This document shows positions 1-6,553 of a stretch of DNA of 10,782 nucleotides, piece after piece. Under the pieces are notes generated by a model. The model had not been told where the DNA came from and ran no database searches. It saw only the letters and a list, made by a program, of their open reading frames with translations. The stretch's first letter is position 1, and every line of letters starts with the position of its first letter. Position numbers and translations under genes: made by a program. Source of the stretch: JBDTVS01 sp040007095 (lineage in GTDB: Bacteria > Acidobacteriota > Vicinamibacteria > Vicinamibacterales > CAVVIG01); the NCBI GenBank assembly GCA_040007095.1, contig JBDTVS010000112.1, forward strand, positions 1 through 10,782, in the 5' to 3' direction.

Positions 1-138
1 CACCATGAAGATGATCAGCAGCACGAGCATGACGTCGACCAGCGGCACGACGTTGATCTCGCTGAGGGAGCTGGCCACGCGGCGTCCGCGTCCGGCGCGA
101 CCCGACGAGCCCGCGGATCCGGAGTCGTTCAGCTTCAC
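1..138 (-). CDS. tolR: TolR/ExbD-family biopolymer transport protein (partial, N-terminal 46 residues)
   Basis: This is the beginning of an inner-membrane protein that, with TolQ, forms a proton-motive-force-driven motor for outer-membrane integrity and cell division (Tol-Pal), or for TonB-type uptake in ExbD relatives. The gene is read leftward and is cut by the window start. A basic, glycine/arginine-rich cytoplasmic N-terminus of about 20 residues is followed by SEINVVPLVDVMLVLLIIF, the classic TolR/ExbD transmembrane signature. Asp35 sits at the position of the conserved proton-pathway aspartate of the family. The GTG start follows the tolQ stop codon with no gap. A purine-rich GGAAAGG lies about 12 bases upstream, so coupling to tolQ translation is likely. 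A second in-frame GTG 20 codons further on is possible, but using it would remove the basic N-terminus. TolR is preferred over ExbD only because of the neighbour. The family call is secure; the choice within the family is less so. Confidence 0.9.
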   Translation of the reverse strand, partial: MKLNDSGSAGSSGRAGRGRRVASSLSEINVVPLVDVMLVLLIIFMV

Positions 139-909
139 CTACGTGAAATTCCTTTCCGCGATGTTCAAGAACTCCATCGCGAAATCGTCCATCCCTGACG
201 CGAACACTTTGATTCGCTGCGTCAGGCCGTTGTAGAAGAGCACCGCCGGTATCGCCGCGGCCAAACCGGCCGCCGTCGCAATCAGCGCCTCCGCGATGCC
301 CGGCCCGACCTGCTGCAGATTGGTCGTGCCGGTTTGACTGATGCTGAGGAACGCGCTCATGATGCCCCACACCGTGCCGAACAGGCCGATGAAAGGCGCG
401 ATGCTCGCCGTGGTGGCGAGCCACGAAACCCAGAGCTCCAACTTGTTCACCTCAACCATCGACGCTCGCATGAGCGACCGATCGACGGCGGACAGACTCT
501 TCAGGGTTGGACGCTGGCCAGGCGGCCGTGGATTGGCCGGCGTGCCTTGATCTGGAGACGCCTGACGAAGTTGAGCGGTCAGCTCCGTATAGCCGGACTG
601 AAACAGACCGACGAGGGGACTGGCTTCCAGGGACCGGCAGATGGCCTGCACCTCTGAGAATTTGCTGCTCCGACGGAATACGTCGATGAACTGCGTCGAC
701 TGGCGGGACGCCCGTCGAAACGTCCACCACTTGTAGAGGAAGATGCCCCATGATGCGATCGAGAGCATCACGAGAATGCCCAACACGGCCTTCGCGACAG
801 GTGTAGAGTCGGCGACGAGCGTGAAGACGCCGGGTGCAGATGATAGTTCGATCCCAGACCCGGCTTGCCCCTGCGACTGCAGGGCAAACAGGTTTCCAAG
901 CGTACGCAA
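139..909 (-). CDS. tolQ: TolQ/ExbB-family proton channel protein
   Basis: This 256-residue inner-membrane protein is the proton-conducting stator partner of TolR. Three hydrophobic segments are visible, at about residues 41-62, 166-189 and 205-228, matching the three-helix topology of TolQ/ExbB. The conserved blocks GLFGTVWGIMSAF (175-187) and PGIAEALIATAAGLAAAIPA (203-222) carry Thr179 and Thr212, at the positions of the channel-lining threonines in E. coli TolQ. The cytoplasmic loop between helices 1 and 2 contains a proline-rich stretch at about 118-135 that looks like a lineage-specific insertion. The start is a TTG, chosen because GGAGGG lies 4 bases upstream (914-919) and no better start is near. 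A promoter is visible at 981-1010. tolR follows directly. The family call is very sure; TolQ versus ExbB rests on general similarity (the GLFGTVWGIM block). Confidence 0.93.
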   Translation of the reverse strand: MRTLGNLFALQSQGQAGSGIELSSAPGVFTLVADSTPVAKAVLGILVMLSIASWGIFLYKWWTFRRASRQSTQFIDVFRRSSKFSEVQAICRSLEASPLVGLFQSGYTELTAQLRQASPDQGTPANPRPPGQRPTLKSLSAVDRSLMRASMVEVNKLELWVSWLATTASIAPFIGLFGTVWGIMSAFLSISQTGTTNLQQVGPGIAEALIATAAGLAAAIPAVLFYNGLTQRIKVFASGMDDFAMEFLNIAERNFT

Positions 910-980
910 ACAGCCCTCCGACGATTGCTATGCGCCGCTGGGACAGCGCCACCGGGGTTGGGGACCCGGACGAAGGCAAA

Positions 981-1010
981 ACTGTATCACGTCGAGAAAA
1001 CAGCTGTCAA
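981..1010 (-). promoter_or_regulatory. sigma-70-type promoter for tolQ-tolR
   Basis: Read on the minus strand, a perfect -35 TTGACA (1005-1010) is followed after 18 bases by TACAGT (981-986), a 4/6 match to TATAAT. A TG one base before the -10 makes it an extended -10. Transcription would begin near 974, giving a leader of about 65 bases before the TTG start of tolQ. The two boxes and their spacing are seen directly; activity is inferred. Confidence 0.6.
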
Positions 1011-1019
1011 ACCTATGTT
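992..1019 (+). promoter_or_regulatory. possible recN promoter overlapping the tolQ promoter
   Basis: On the plus strand TCGAGA (992-997, 4/6 to TTGACA) and TATGTT (1014-1019, 4/6 to TATAAT) are 16 bases apart. Transcription would start near 1026, about 20 bases before the recN ATG. The boxes lie within the footprint of the stronger leftward tolQ promoter, so the two could compete. I saw no obvious LexA-type dyad here although recN is a damage-induced gene in other bacteria. The match is weak. Confidence 0.3.
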
Positions 1020-1045
1020 ACGATTGGAGTTCTCGCTCCTACCTT

Positions 1046-2800
1046 ATGCTCCGCTTCCTACGGATTAAACGCCTGGCTGTCATCGACGAGGTTGAGCTCG
1101 AGTTCAGCCCGGGTTTGAATGTCCTGACAGGAGAGACCGGCGCCGGCAAATCCATCCTGGTTGAAGCCGTCGGATTGCTGCTGGGCGGCCGCGCATCGGG
1201 CGACCTGGTGCGGACGGGCGAGGACTCCGCGACGGTTGAAGCGATCTTCGACGCCGCGGGGGAGGACCTTCTGATCAGACGGGAGGTCACGGCTCAGGGT
1301 CGCAGCCGCGCGTTTGTAAACGGCGAGCTCGCTACTGCAAGTGCCCTAAAAGATCTGTCCGTCCGCTTGATTGAGCTGCATGGCCAGCATGAGCATCACG
1401 TGCTCCTGGATCCGGCAACCCATTTGACGGTGCTCGATGACTTCAGCCAGCTGCACCGAGGACGTGCACGCGTGGAGAGTGCCTTCTCCGTGATGCGGGA
1501 GGCCGGGGCCCGGCTGGCTCGCGTGCGTCAAGCGGCCACCGACCGGGGGACTCACCAGGAGGTACTGGCATTTCAGGCCGCGGAGCTGGATCGCGCAGCA
1601 CCCACCGCGGGAGAGGACGACCAGCTGGCCACGACTCGCCAGGTCCTGGCCAGCGCCGAGCGGGTGGAGCGCTGGTGCCGCGAGAGTTATGCGTCGCTGT
1701 ACGAGCGCGACGGTGCGATTCTCTCGGAGCTCAGCGGCGTCTGGCGACGCGTCTCGGAGTTGGCGGCGCTCGACGTGGCGTTTCAACCCTATCTGGAAGG
1801 GCGGGACGCCATCAAATCGCAGCTCGAGGACCTCGCCCTGTTCCTGCGTCGCTATGCGGACGCCATCGAGGCTTCGCCTGCGCGGCTGCAGCAGGTCGAG
1901 GAGCGGCTTGCGCTCCTCGAGCGCGTGAAGCGGAAGTACGGGCCGACCCTGTCGGACGTGATCGCGAAAAGGGCTCGCGTGAGGGCGGAGCTCGACGATC
2001 TTGCCCGGACCGACGAAGACGTCTCGACGCTCGCACGCGATCACGAGGTCGCACGGACGGCGTTTCTCGAGGCCGCGCACGAGCTGTCTGCCGCCCGGCG
2101 GGTTGCCGCGCCGCGGTTCGCACGTCAACTCGAGCGCCTGCTGGCCGAACTGGCAATGGACCGCACGGTCATTGATGTCCGGTTCAACGCGGAACCCCTG
2201 CCGGAGCCTGGGTGGACGGCGAGTGGGCTCGACACGGTCGAATTTTTCGTGTCGCCCAATCCAGGGGAAGACCTTCGGCCGCTTGCGCGAATCGTCTCCG
2301 GAGGGGAGCTGTCGCGTATCATGCTGGCGGTGAAGACGCTGACCGCAGCGAGCCGCCAGGGCTTCAGCGAGGCAGCCGACCGGCTGCCGAGTGAGTCGGC
2401 GCCGGGCATGATCTTCGACGAGGTCGACGCAGGCATCGGCGGACGGGCGGCCGACGTCGTCGGCCGAAAGCTGCGCACCCTCGGATCGGCATTTCAGGTG
2501 CTGTGCATCACGCACCTCCCGCAGATCGCCGCGTACGCCGACACCCACTATTCAATCGAGAAGGAGTCCGCCGGCGGCCGCACGCGCACTCGTGTCGCGC
2601 GCTTGGACGATGAGGGCCGCGTCGAGGAACTGGCCAGGATGCTGGGCGGGGAAGGCGTGACCGGCGGAGTGCGCGCCGCCGCGCGCGAGATGCTGGACGG
2701 GCGGCGAATCGCCCAGGGGGCGAAAGGCGAATTGAACACGAAAGGCGAAAGCGAAAGTCGCCCTGTCTCGCGGGGCCGCGAGAGGCGCAGGGGGAACTGA
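1046..2800 (+). CDS. recN: DNA repair protein RecN
   Basis: RecN is an SMC-like ATPase that acts early in recombinational repair of DNA double-strand breaks, holding broken ends together in the cytoplasm. The 584-residue product shows Walker A GETGAGKS (residues 29-36), the RecN-typical QHEHHVLLDPATHL stretch, a central charged region able to form coiled coils, the ABC signature RIVSGGELSR (about 415-424), Walker B MIFDEVDAGIGG (about 455-466) and the switch ITHLPQIAAYAD (about 488-499). The ATG at 1046 is chosen because the conserved start LRFLRIKRLAVI follows at once, and upstream in-frame sequence is antisense to tolQ. The nearest purine run, GGAG at 1026-1029, is 16 bases away, further than usual. 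The last 30 or so residues form a basic, low-complexity tail beyond the normal end of the family, which is about 553 residues in E. coli. miaB starts 3 bases after the stop. Confidence 0.95.
   Translation: MLRFLRIKRLAVIDEVELEFSPGLNVLTGETGAGKSILVEAVGLLLGGRASGDLVRTGEDSATVEAIFDAAGEDLLIRREVTAQGRSRAFVNGELATASALKDLSVRLIELHGQHEHHVLLDPATHLTVLDDFSQLHRGRARVESAFSVMREAGARLARVRQAATDRGTHQEVLAFQAAELDRAAPTAGEDDQLATTRQVLASAERVERWCRESYASLYERDGAILSELSGVWRRVSELAALDVAFQPYLEGRDAIKSQLEDLALFLRRYADAIEASPARLQQVEERLALLERVKRKYGPTLSDVIAKRARVRAELDDLARTDEDVSTLARDHEVARTAFLEAAHELSAARRVAAPRFARQLERLLAELAMDRTVIDVRFNAEPLPEPGWTASGLDTVEFFVSPNPGEDLRPLARIVSGGELSRIMLAVKTLTAASRQGFSEAADRLPSESAPGMIFDEVDAGIGGRAADVVGRKLRTLGSAFQVLCITHLPQIAAYADTHYSIEKESAGGRTRTRVARLDDEGRVEELARMLGGEGVTGGVRAAAREMLDGRRIAQGAKGELNTKGESESRPVSRGRERRRGN
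2721..2757 (+). repeat. short direct repeat in the 3' tail of recN
   Basis: CGAAAGGCGAA occurs at 2721-2731 and again at 2739-2749, an 18-base period. A partial copy, GCGAAAG, follows at 2751-2757. In protein it gives the low-complexity segment AKGELNTKGESES of the RecN tail. It lies just after the last conserved RecN residues, so it may be former intergenic repeat DNA absorbed into the coding region. Confidence 0.6.
2761..2792 (+). promoter_or_regulatory. hairpin covering the miaB ribosome binding site
   Basis: At the end of recN, CCCTG (2761-2765) can pair with CAGGG (2788-2792). Inside this, TCTCGCG (2766-2772) pairs with CGCGAGA (2777-2783) around the loop GGGC, with a four-base bulge GGCG on the 3' side. 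The 3' arm includes part of the purine run AGGGGG (2789-2794) that is the likely Shine-Dalgarno of miaB, nine bases before its GTG. Ribosomes finishing recN would melt the structure, which would couple miaB translation to recN. The pairing is seen; the function is inferred. Confidence 0.4.
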
Positions 2801-2803
2801 CGC

Positions 2804-4135
2804 GTGGCGCGCAAATACCTGATCGAGACCTTCGGCTGCCAGATGAACGTGCACGATTCCGAGCGCATGGCGGGACTTCTCGACCAGGCCGGGCTCGAGG
2901 CCACGCTCGACGAGGCCGAAGCGGACGTTGTCGTCATCAATACCTGCAGCGTCCGCGAGCGCGCCGAGGAGAAGCTGTACACGCGGCTGGGCGAGCTGCG
3001 ACAGCTCGGCGCCGAGAGCGGTCATCATCCGATCGTGGCCGTCGCCGGTTGCGTCGCGCAGCAGGAGGGCGCCACGCTGCTCAAGCGGTCGGCCGGGGTC
3101 GCCGACGTGGTTGTCGGCACGCAGGCGCTGCGACGTCTGCCCATGCTGGTCGATCAGGTCGCCTCCGAGCGCCGTGCACTGGTCGACGTGTCGTTGTATG
3201 AAGACGTCTCATTCCCCCTCGGCGTCGCCCACCGCAGTGATCCGGTGAAGGCCTACGTCACGATCATCGAGGGGTGCAACGAGTTCTGCAGCTTCTGTGT
3301 CGTGCCTTACACGCGAGGTCATGAGCGGATGCGGCCGAAGGCCGATATTGTGGCCGAGGTTCGGGAAGCGGCGGAGACCGGGCATCGCGAAGTGCAGTTG
3401 CTCGGTCAGATCGTGAATCACTATTCCGCGCCGGATGACGCCGGCTGCGATTTTACCGGGCTGCTCGAGGCGCTCCACGAGATTCAGGGGCTCGATCGGA
3501 TCCGGTTCGCGAGCCCTCATCCGCGGCACGTGAGCGAACGCTTTCTGGACGCCATGACGCGGCTGCCAAAAATTTGCCGCCACCTCCATCTCCCGGTCCA
3601 GTCCGGGTCGACGCGGGTGCTCGGCGCGATGCGGCGTCGCTACACACGGGAGAGTTATCTCGATCTCGTGCGACAGATTCGTGAGAGGCTGCCGGACGTG
3701 GCCCTGTCGACCGATATGATTGTTGGATTCCCGGGTGAGACGGACGCCGACTTCGACGACACGATGACCCTGACGCGGACGGTCGGCTTTCACAGCATGT
3801 TCTCGTTCAAGTACTCGGCGCGTCCGAACACCCTGGCGGACCAGCGTCTCGAGGACGACGTGCCGGAGGCGGAAAAAACGCGCCGGATTGTGGCACTTCA
3901 GGCGCTGCAGCGGGACGTGCAGTCGGAGTTGAACCGGCAGTTGATCGGGCACGAGGTCGACGTGCTGGTCGACGCTGCGAGCCGGCGACGTGACACCGAG
4001 GTTTCCGGCCGCACGACCACAAACGTCGTGGTCAATCTTCCGGGGCCGGCGGCGTGGATTGGCCAGACAGTGCGGACGCGGATCGAGCGCGCCGGACCGC
4101 ACAGCGTATGGGGGACCGCATGCAAATCGAGATGA
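2804..4135 (+). CDS. miaB: tRNA-2-methylthio-N6-dimethylallyladenosine synthase MiaB
   Basis: MiaB is a radical-SAM enzyme that adds a methylthio group to i6A at position 37 of tRNAs reading codons that begin with U, which improves decoding. The 443-residue product has the three-part family layout. An N-terminal UPF0004 domain carries the auxiliary-cluster cysteines Cys12 (FGCQMN), Cys48 (NTCSVRE) and Cys83 (AGCVAQ). The radical-SAM domain carries the CxxxCxxC site Cys158, Cys162 and Cys165 (EGCNEFCSFCVVPYTRG). A C-terminal TRAM domain covers about residues 380-440. Ile203 lies in a GQIVN stretch where many MiaB proteins have GQNVN. The GTG start has AGGGGG nine bases upstream, and the protein begins at the expected N-terminal motif. 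The gene follows recN by 3 bases and overlaps the nuclease gene by 16 bases. Related MtaB and RimO enzymes are less likely given the motifs. High certainty. Confidence 0.95.
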   Translation: MARKYLIETFGCQMNVHDSERMAGLLDQAGLEATLDEAEADVVVINTCSVRERAEEKLYTRLGELRQLGAESGHHPIVAVAGCVAQQEGATLLKRSAGVADVVVGTQALRRLPMLVDQVASERRALVDVSLYEDVSFPLGVAHRSDPVKAYVTIIEGCNEFCSFCVVPYTRGHERMRPKADIVAEVREAAETGHREVQLLGQIVNHYSAPDDAGCDFTGLLEALHEIQGLDRIRFASPHPRHVSERFLDAMTRLPKICRHLHLPVQSGSTRVLGAMRRRYTRESYLDLVRQIRERLPDVALSTDMIVGFPGETDADFDDTMTLTRTVGFHSMFSFKYSARPNTLADQRLEDDVPEAEKTRRIVALQALQRDVQSELNRQLIGHEVDVLVDAASRRRDTEVSGRTTTNVVVNLPGPAAWIGQTVRTRIERAGPHSVWGTACKSR

Positions 4136-4605
4136 CGATCAAGGGGCTGATGGTCGACCCGATCACGAACACGCCGATCATCATTCTGCGGGACAAGGAT
4201 GGGGACAAAGTGCTGCCGATCTGGGTGGGCCTGCCAGAGGCCAACGCCATCGCGCTCCAGATCGAGAACATCTCGACGCCCCGCCCGATGACCCACGATC
4301 TTCTGCGCAACGTGATTCAGGATCTGAAAGCGTCGGTCCGCAAAGTGGTGGTCTGCGACCTCCAGGAGAATACGTTCTACGCCCTCATTTACTTATCGCT
4401 GGGCACCGAGACGGTGGCGGTCGACGCGCGTCCCAGCGATGCGATTGCGCTGGCGCTTCGATCGCGGGCGCCGATCTTCGTCGAAGACACCGTGATTGAG
4501 CACGCCAAGACCGTCGACTTCTCGCCAGAGAAGGCGGATGCCGATCGTCTGCAGAAATGGCTCGAGAGTCTTGACCCGGATGATTTGGGCAAGTACAAGA
4601 TGTGA
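4120..4605 (+). CDS. bifunctional nuclease family protein (DUF151/BFN domain)
   Basis: This 161-residue soluble protein consists mostly of a BFN (DUF151, PF02577) domain. Plant members of the family have reported RNase and DNase activity; the role in bacteria is poorly defined. Recognisable family blocks are TIKGLMVDPITNTPIIIL near the start, VLPIWVGLPEANAIAL, RPMTHDLL, and AVDARPSDAIALALRSRAPI before a short acidic C-terminal tail. The ATG at 4120 is chosen because GGGGGA lies 4 bases upstream. It overlaps the end of miaB by 16 bases. An ATG at 4132 forms an ATGA overlap with the miaB stop but has no ribosome binding site at normal distance. An ATG at 4108 has weaker support. The overlap suggests co-translation with miaB and hints at an RNA-related role, which is an inference. 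Nuclease activity cannot be judged from sequence because no classical catalytic motif is evident. Confidence 0.9.
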   Translation: MQIEMTIKGLMVDPITNTPIIILRDKDGDKVLPIWVGLPEANAIALQIENISTPRPMTHDLLRNVIQDLKASVRKVVVCDLQENTFYALIYLSLGTETVAVDARPSDAIALALRSRAPIFVEDTVIEHAKTVDFSPEKADADRLQKWLESLDPDDLGKYKM

Positions 4606-4671
4606 GGAGCGAAGGAAGTGACGTTCAATCGACACGCCGGTCGTTCCGCCGGCAGCAGTGACGCACTTCTG

Positions 4672-4677
4672 TAGTAT
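4672..4677 (+). promoter_or_regulatory. possible -10 element for parA
   Basis: TAGTAT (5/6 to TATAAT) lies in the 87-base gap before parA, 15 bases ahead of its ATG. Transcription would begin near 4684, leaving a leader of only about nine bases. No convincing -35 box is present at normal spacing. A weak five-base-pair hairpin (4636-4640 with 4649-4653) lies upstream. Otherwise the gap holds nothing I recognise. Confidence 0.3.
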
Positions 4678-4692
4678 CCTCACACACCCCCA

Positions 4693-5448
4693 ATGATTGT
4701 GGCCATTTGCAACCAGAAGGGCGGGGTGGGCAAGACCACTACCGCCATCAATCTGGCCGCGGCCCTCGCCTTGCGCGGCAAGCGCACGCTGTTGATCGAC
4801 CTGGATCCACAGGCCAACAGCACGATGTCGTACCTCGATATCACCAAGGTCTCGAAGAGCGTGTACGACGCGATCATCGATCCCGCGATCTCGCTGGCGG
4901 AAGTGATTCAGCCGACACCGGTGGACAATCTTTCGATCGCGCCGTCGCGGATCGCGCTGGCCAAGCTCGAGGCCAAGCTGATCGGCGAGATGGACGCGCA
5001 CTTCCGCTTGAAGGATAAGATCGAGCCCGTGCGCCAGGAGTTCACGCAGATTGTCATCGACTGTCCGCCGACGCTCGGGCTGCTGACAGTGAACGCGCTG
5101 GTCGCGGCGACCCACCTCCTGATTCCGATTCAGTCGTCTTACTTCGCGCTCGAAGGCACTGACGATCTTCTCGAGACGGTGGAGAAGGTGAGGGGCCGGC
5201 CCAATCCAGCACTCCGCATTCTCGGCGTCGTCATCACGATGCACGACAAGCGCACGGCGCTGGCGCGAGATATCCGGGCCCAGATTCAAAAGGTGTTCGG
5301 CGGTCAGGTATTCAAGACGGTGATTACCAAGAGCGTGCGCCTCGAAGAGAGCCCGGCATATAAGGAATCGATTTTTACGTTTGCGCCTGACTCGACAGGC
5401 GCCGCGGAGTATTACAGCCTCTGCGAGGAGGTGATCGATCGTGTCTAA
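4693..5448 (+). CDS. parA: ParA-family (Soj-like) chromosome-partitioning ATPase
   Basis: ParA is a DNA-binding P-loop ATPase that positions ParB-bound centromere DNA along the nucleoid. The 251-residue product has the deviant Walker A KGGVGKTT (residues 9-16, with signature Lys9 and catalytic Lys14), the A' segment LLIDLDPQANST (about 34-45), Walker B VIDCPPTLGLLTVNAL with Asp123, and the family stretch SSYFALEG. The length is that of short, Soj-type ParAs without an N-terminal helix-turn-helix. The ATG is immediately ahead of the P-loop, as in relatives. The bases before it are C-rich (ACACCCCC) with no Shine-Dalgarno, so translation may be near-leaderless. parB starts inside the last codons, an overlap of 8 bases. 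The alternative MinD role is excluded by the sequence style and by the partner gene. Confidence 0.94.
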   Translation: MIVAICNQKGGVGKTTTAINLAAALALRGKRTLLIDLDPQANSTMSYLDITKVSKSVYDAIIDPAISLAEVIQPTPVDNLSIAPSRIALAKLEAKLIGEMDAHFRLKDKIEPVRQEFTQIVIDCPPTLGLLTVNALVAATHLLIPIQSSYFALEGTDDLLETVEKVRGRPNPALRILGVVITMHDKRTALARDIRAQIQKVFGGQVFKTVITKSVRLEESPAYKESIFTFAPDSTGAAEYYSLCEEVIDRV

Positions 5449-6262
5449 GCGAGGCCTTCCCACCAGCATGGTGATGCGCCATGACGAGCATTATGTGGAG
5501 GCGCTGGCTGCGTCAGCCGGCGTCCCGATCGGTCGCCTGGTCGCGATTGAGCAAATCGATCCCAATCCGAACCAGCCCCGGCAGGTCATGGGTGACCTCT
5601 CGGAGCTGATCGCTTCGATCGTCGAAAAGGGCATTCTGGAGCCGCTGGTGGTTCGACAGCGCGGCGATCGATTCCAGATCATCGCCGGCGAGCGACGCTA
5701 TCAAGCGGCGGTCCAGGCGGGCCTGCGGGAACTGCCGGCGGTCTTGCGCGACGTCGACGATGCCGAAATGCTGGAGATCGCCCTGATCGAGAACCTCCAG
5801 CGAAAGGATTTGACGCCGTTCGAGGAGGCCGAGGCGCTGCAGGGGCTGGCTTCGAGCTGTGGCTATACCCACGAAGACCTAGCGAGGCGGCTGGGCAAGT
5901 CCAGGACCTCGGTGACGGAGTCGCTGGCCCTTGTCGCAATGCCTGAGGAAATTCGGAATCTTTGTCGGCTGGCCGACATTTCCTCTAAGTCATTGCTATT
6001 ACAGGTAGTTCGCCAGGATGAACCCAAAAAAATGGCGGCCCTGGTCGAAAATATCACGAGCCGAGGGGGTGCCACCCGGCAGCAGCTCCGGGACGAGGCT
6101 GCGAAGCCGAAGGCCGGACGCCCCAAGCACTACGTCTTTGCCTACCGGCCGCCGACGAAGGCGTTCAATCTCAAGTTGTCCTTCTCGAAGGGCCGCGCCA
6201 CGCGCGACGAAGTGATTGACGCACTCGAAGCTATCATCGAAGACCTCCGCAAGACCAAGTAG
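5441..6262 (+). CDS. parB: ParB/Spo0J-family chromosome-partitioning protein
   Basis: ParB is the CTP-dependent clamp that loads at centromere (parS) sites and is moved by ParA. The 273-residue product contains box I PNPNQPR (41-47), box II GERRYQAA (83-90), box III ENLQRKDLTPFEEAEAL (117-133) and a helix-turn-helix at about 142-164 (YTHEDLARRLGKSRTSVTES). A short C-terminal dimerisation region follows (LKLSFSKGRATRDEVIDAL). Two details are unusual. Box II has Gln88 where Spo0J and most ParBs have Arg (GERRxRA). The N-terminus reads RGLPTSMVMRHDEHYVEAL rather than the common LGRGLxAL type. The GTG start has GAGGAG 10 bases upstream, inside parA, and overlaps the parA stop, so coupling is expected. 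No consensus parS was found in the window. The family call is very sure; a chromosomal rather than plasmid role is inferred from the neighbours. Confidence 0.93.
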   Translation: MSKRGLPTSMVMRHDEHYVEALAASAGVPIGRLVAIEQIDPNPNQPRQVMGDLSELIASIVEKGILEPLVVRQRGDRFQIIAGERRYQAAVQAGLRELPAVLRDVDDAEMLEIALIENLQRKDLTPFEEAEALQGLASSCGYTHEDLARRLGKSRTSVTESLALVAMPEEIRNLCRLADISSKSLLLQVVRQDEPKKMAALVENITSRGGATRQQLRDEAAKPKAGRPKHYVFAYRPPTKAFNLKLSFSKGRATRDEVIDALEAIIEDLRKTK

Positions 6263-6338
6263 CCGTTTCCAGCCTGCGGTCCAGACTAACGACCCAAACG
6301 GTTGAGATCGTTTTGACTTGCGCGTGGTGTCCGGCTTT

Positions 6339-6359
6339 GGCGGACCACGACGGTCCGCC
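6339..6359 (+). repeat. perfect inverted repeat downstream of parB
   Basis: GGCGGACC (6339-6346) and GGTCCGCC (6352-6359) are perfect inverted arms separated by ACGAC. The stem is strong, but no T-run follows on either strand, so a standard intrinsic terminator is not supported. It could be a U-less terminator, an RNA 3'-end stabiliser for parAB mRNA, or a protein-binding dyad. It begins 77 bases after the parB stop. Confidence 0.6.
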
Positions 6360-6370
6360 TGAAGGTAAAG

Positions 6371-6396
6371 ACAAACCGTCACAAACCGTCACAAAC
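6371..6396 (+). repeat. 10-bp tandem repeat (iteron-like)
   Basis: The unit ACAAACCGTC occurs twice head-to-tail (6371-6380 and 6381-6390), followed by a third partial copy ACAAAC (6391-6396). A period of about one helical turn puts each copy on the same DNA face, as in binding-site arrays. It lies about 110 bases after parB. The repeat is seen directly; function is inferred. Confidence 0.7.
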
Positions 6397-6553
6397 GCTT
6401 ACCGTGGGCGAGACGAAGGGCTAGACGACGGCCGTTAGAGTCCTCGGCGTCAGCCGGCGGGGCGGGCCCAGAACCCGGTCAAGAGCGACTGCGGGTTTCG
6501 TCAGGGTGAACCGGCCCGTCGCTCGGAGGTCTGCTTGAAGGCGTGCTGGGGTC

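Noticed and set aside
134..147. TTCAC-CTAC-GTGAA dyad as a possible parS site
   Set aside because: Canonical parS has contiguous TTTCAC/GTGAAA arms without a 4-base spacer; this copy is at the tolQ-tolR junction and fits chance. No true parS was found in the window.
743..1045. In-frame upstream extension of recN by 101 codons
   Set aside because: It runs antisense through the tolQ N-terminus, has no RecN similarity, and the conserved RecN N-terminus begins exactly at the ATG at 1046.
1346..2548. 400-codon open frame antisense to recN
   Set aside because: The product is Arg/His/Leu-rich with no recognisable domain; long antisense frames are expected opposite high-GC genes.
4132..4605. Nuclease gene starting at the ATG that overlaps the miaB stop
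   Set aside because: An ATGA overlap is attractive, but no ribosome binding site is at normal distance, whereas the ATG at 4120 has GGGGGA four bases upstream.
4393..5469. 358-codon open frame antisense to the nuclease gene and parA
   Set aside because: The product resembles no family and the plus strand holds two clear conserved genes.
6483..6524. GAGCGAC/GTCGCTC long-range stem as a structured RNA
   Set aside because: A seven-base pairing with a 28-base gap is expected about once by chance in a GC-rich gap of this size, and no known RNA family signature is present.
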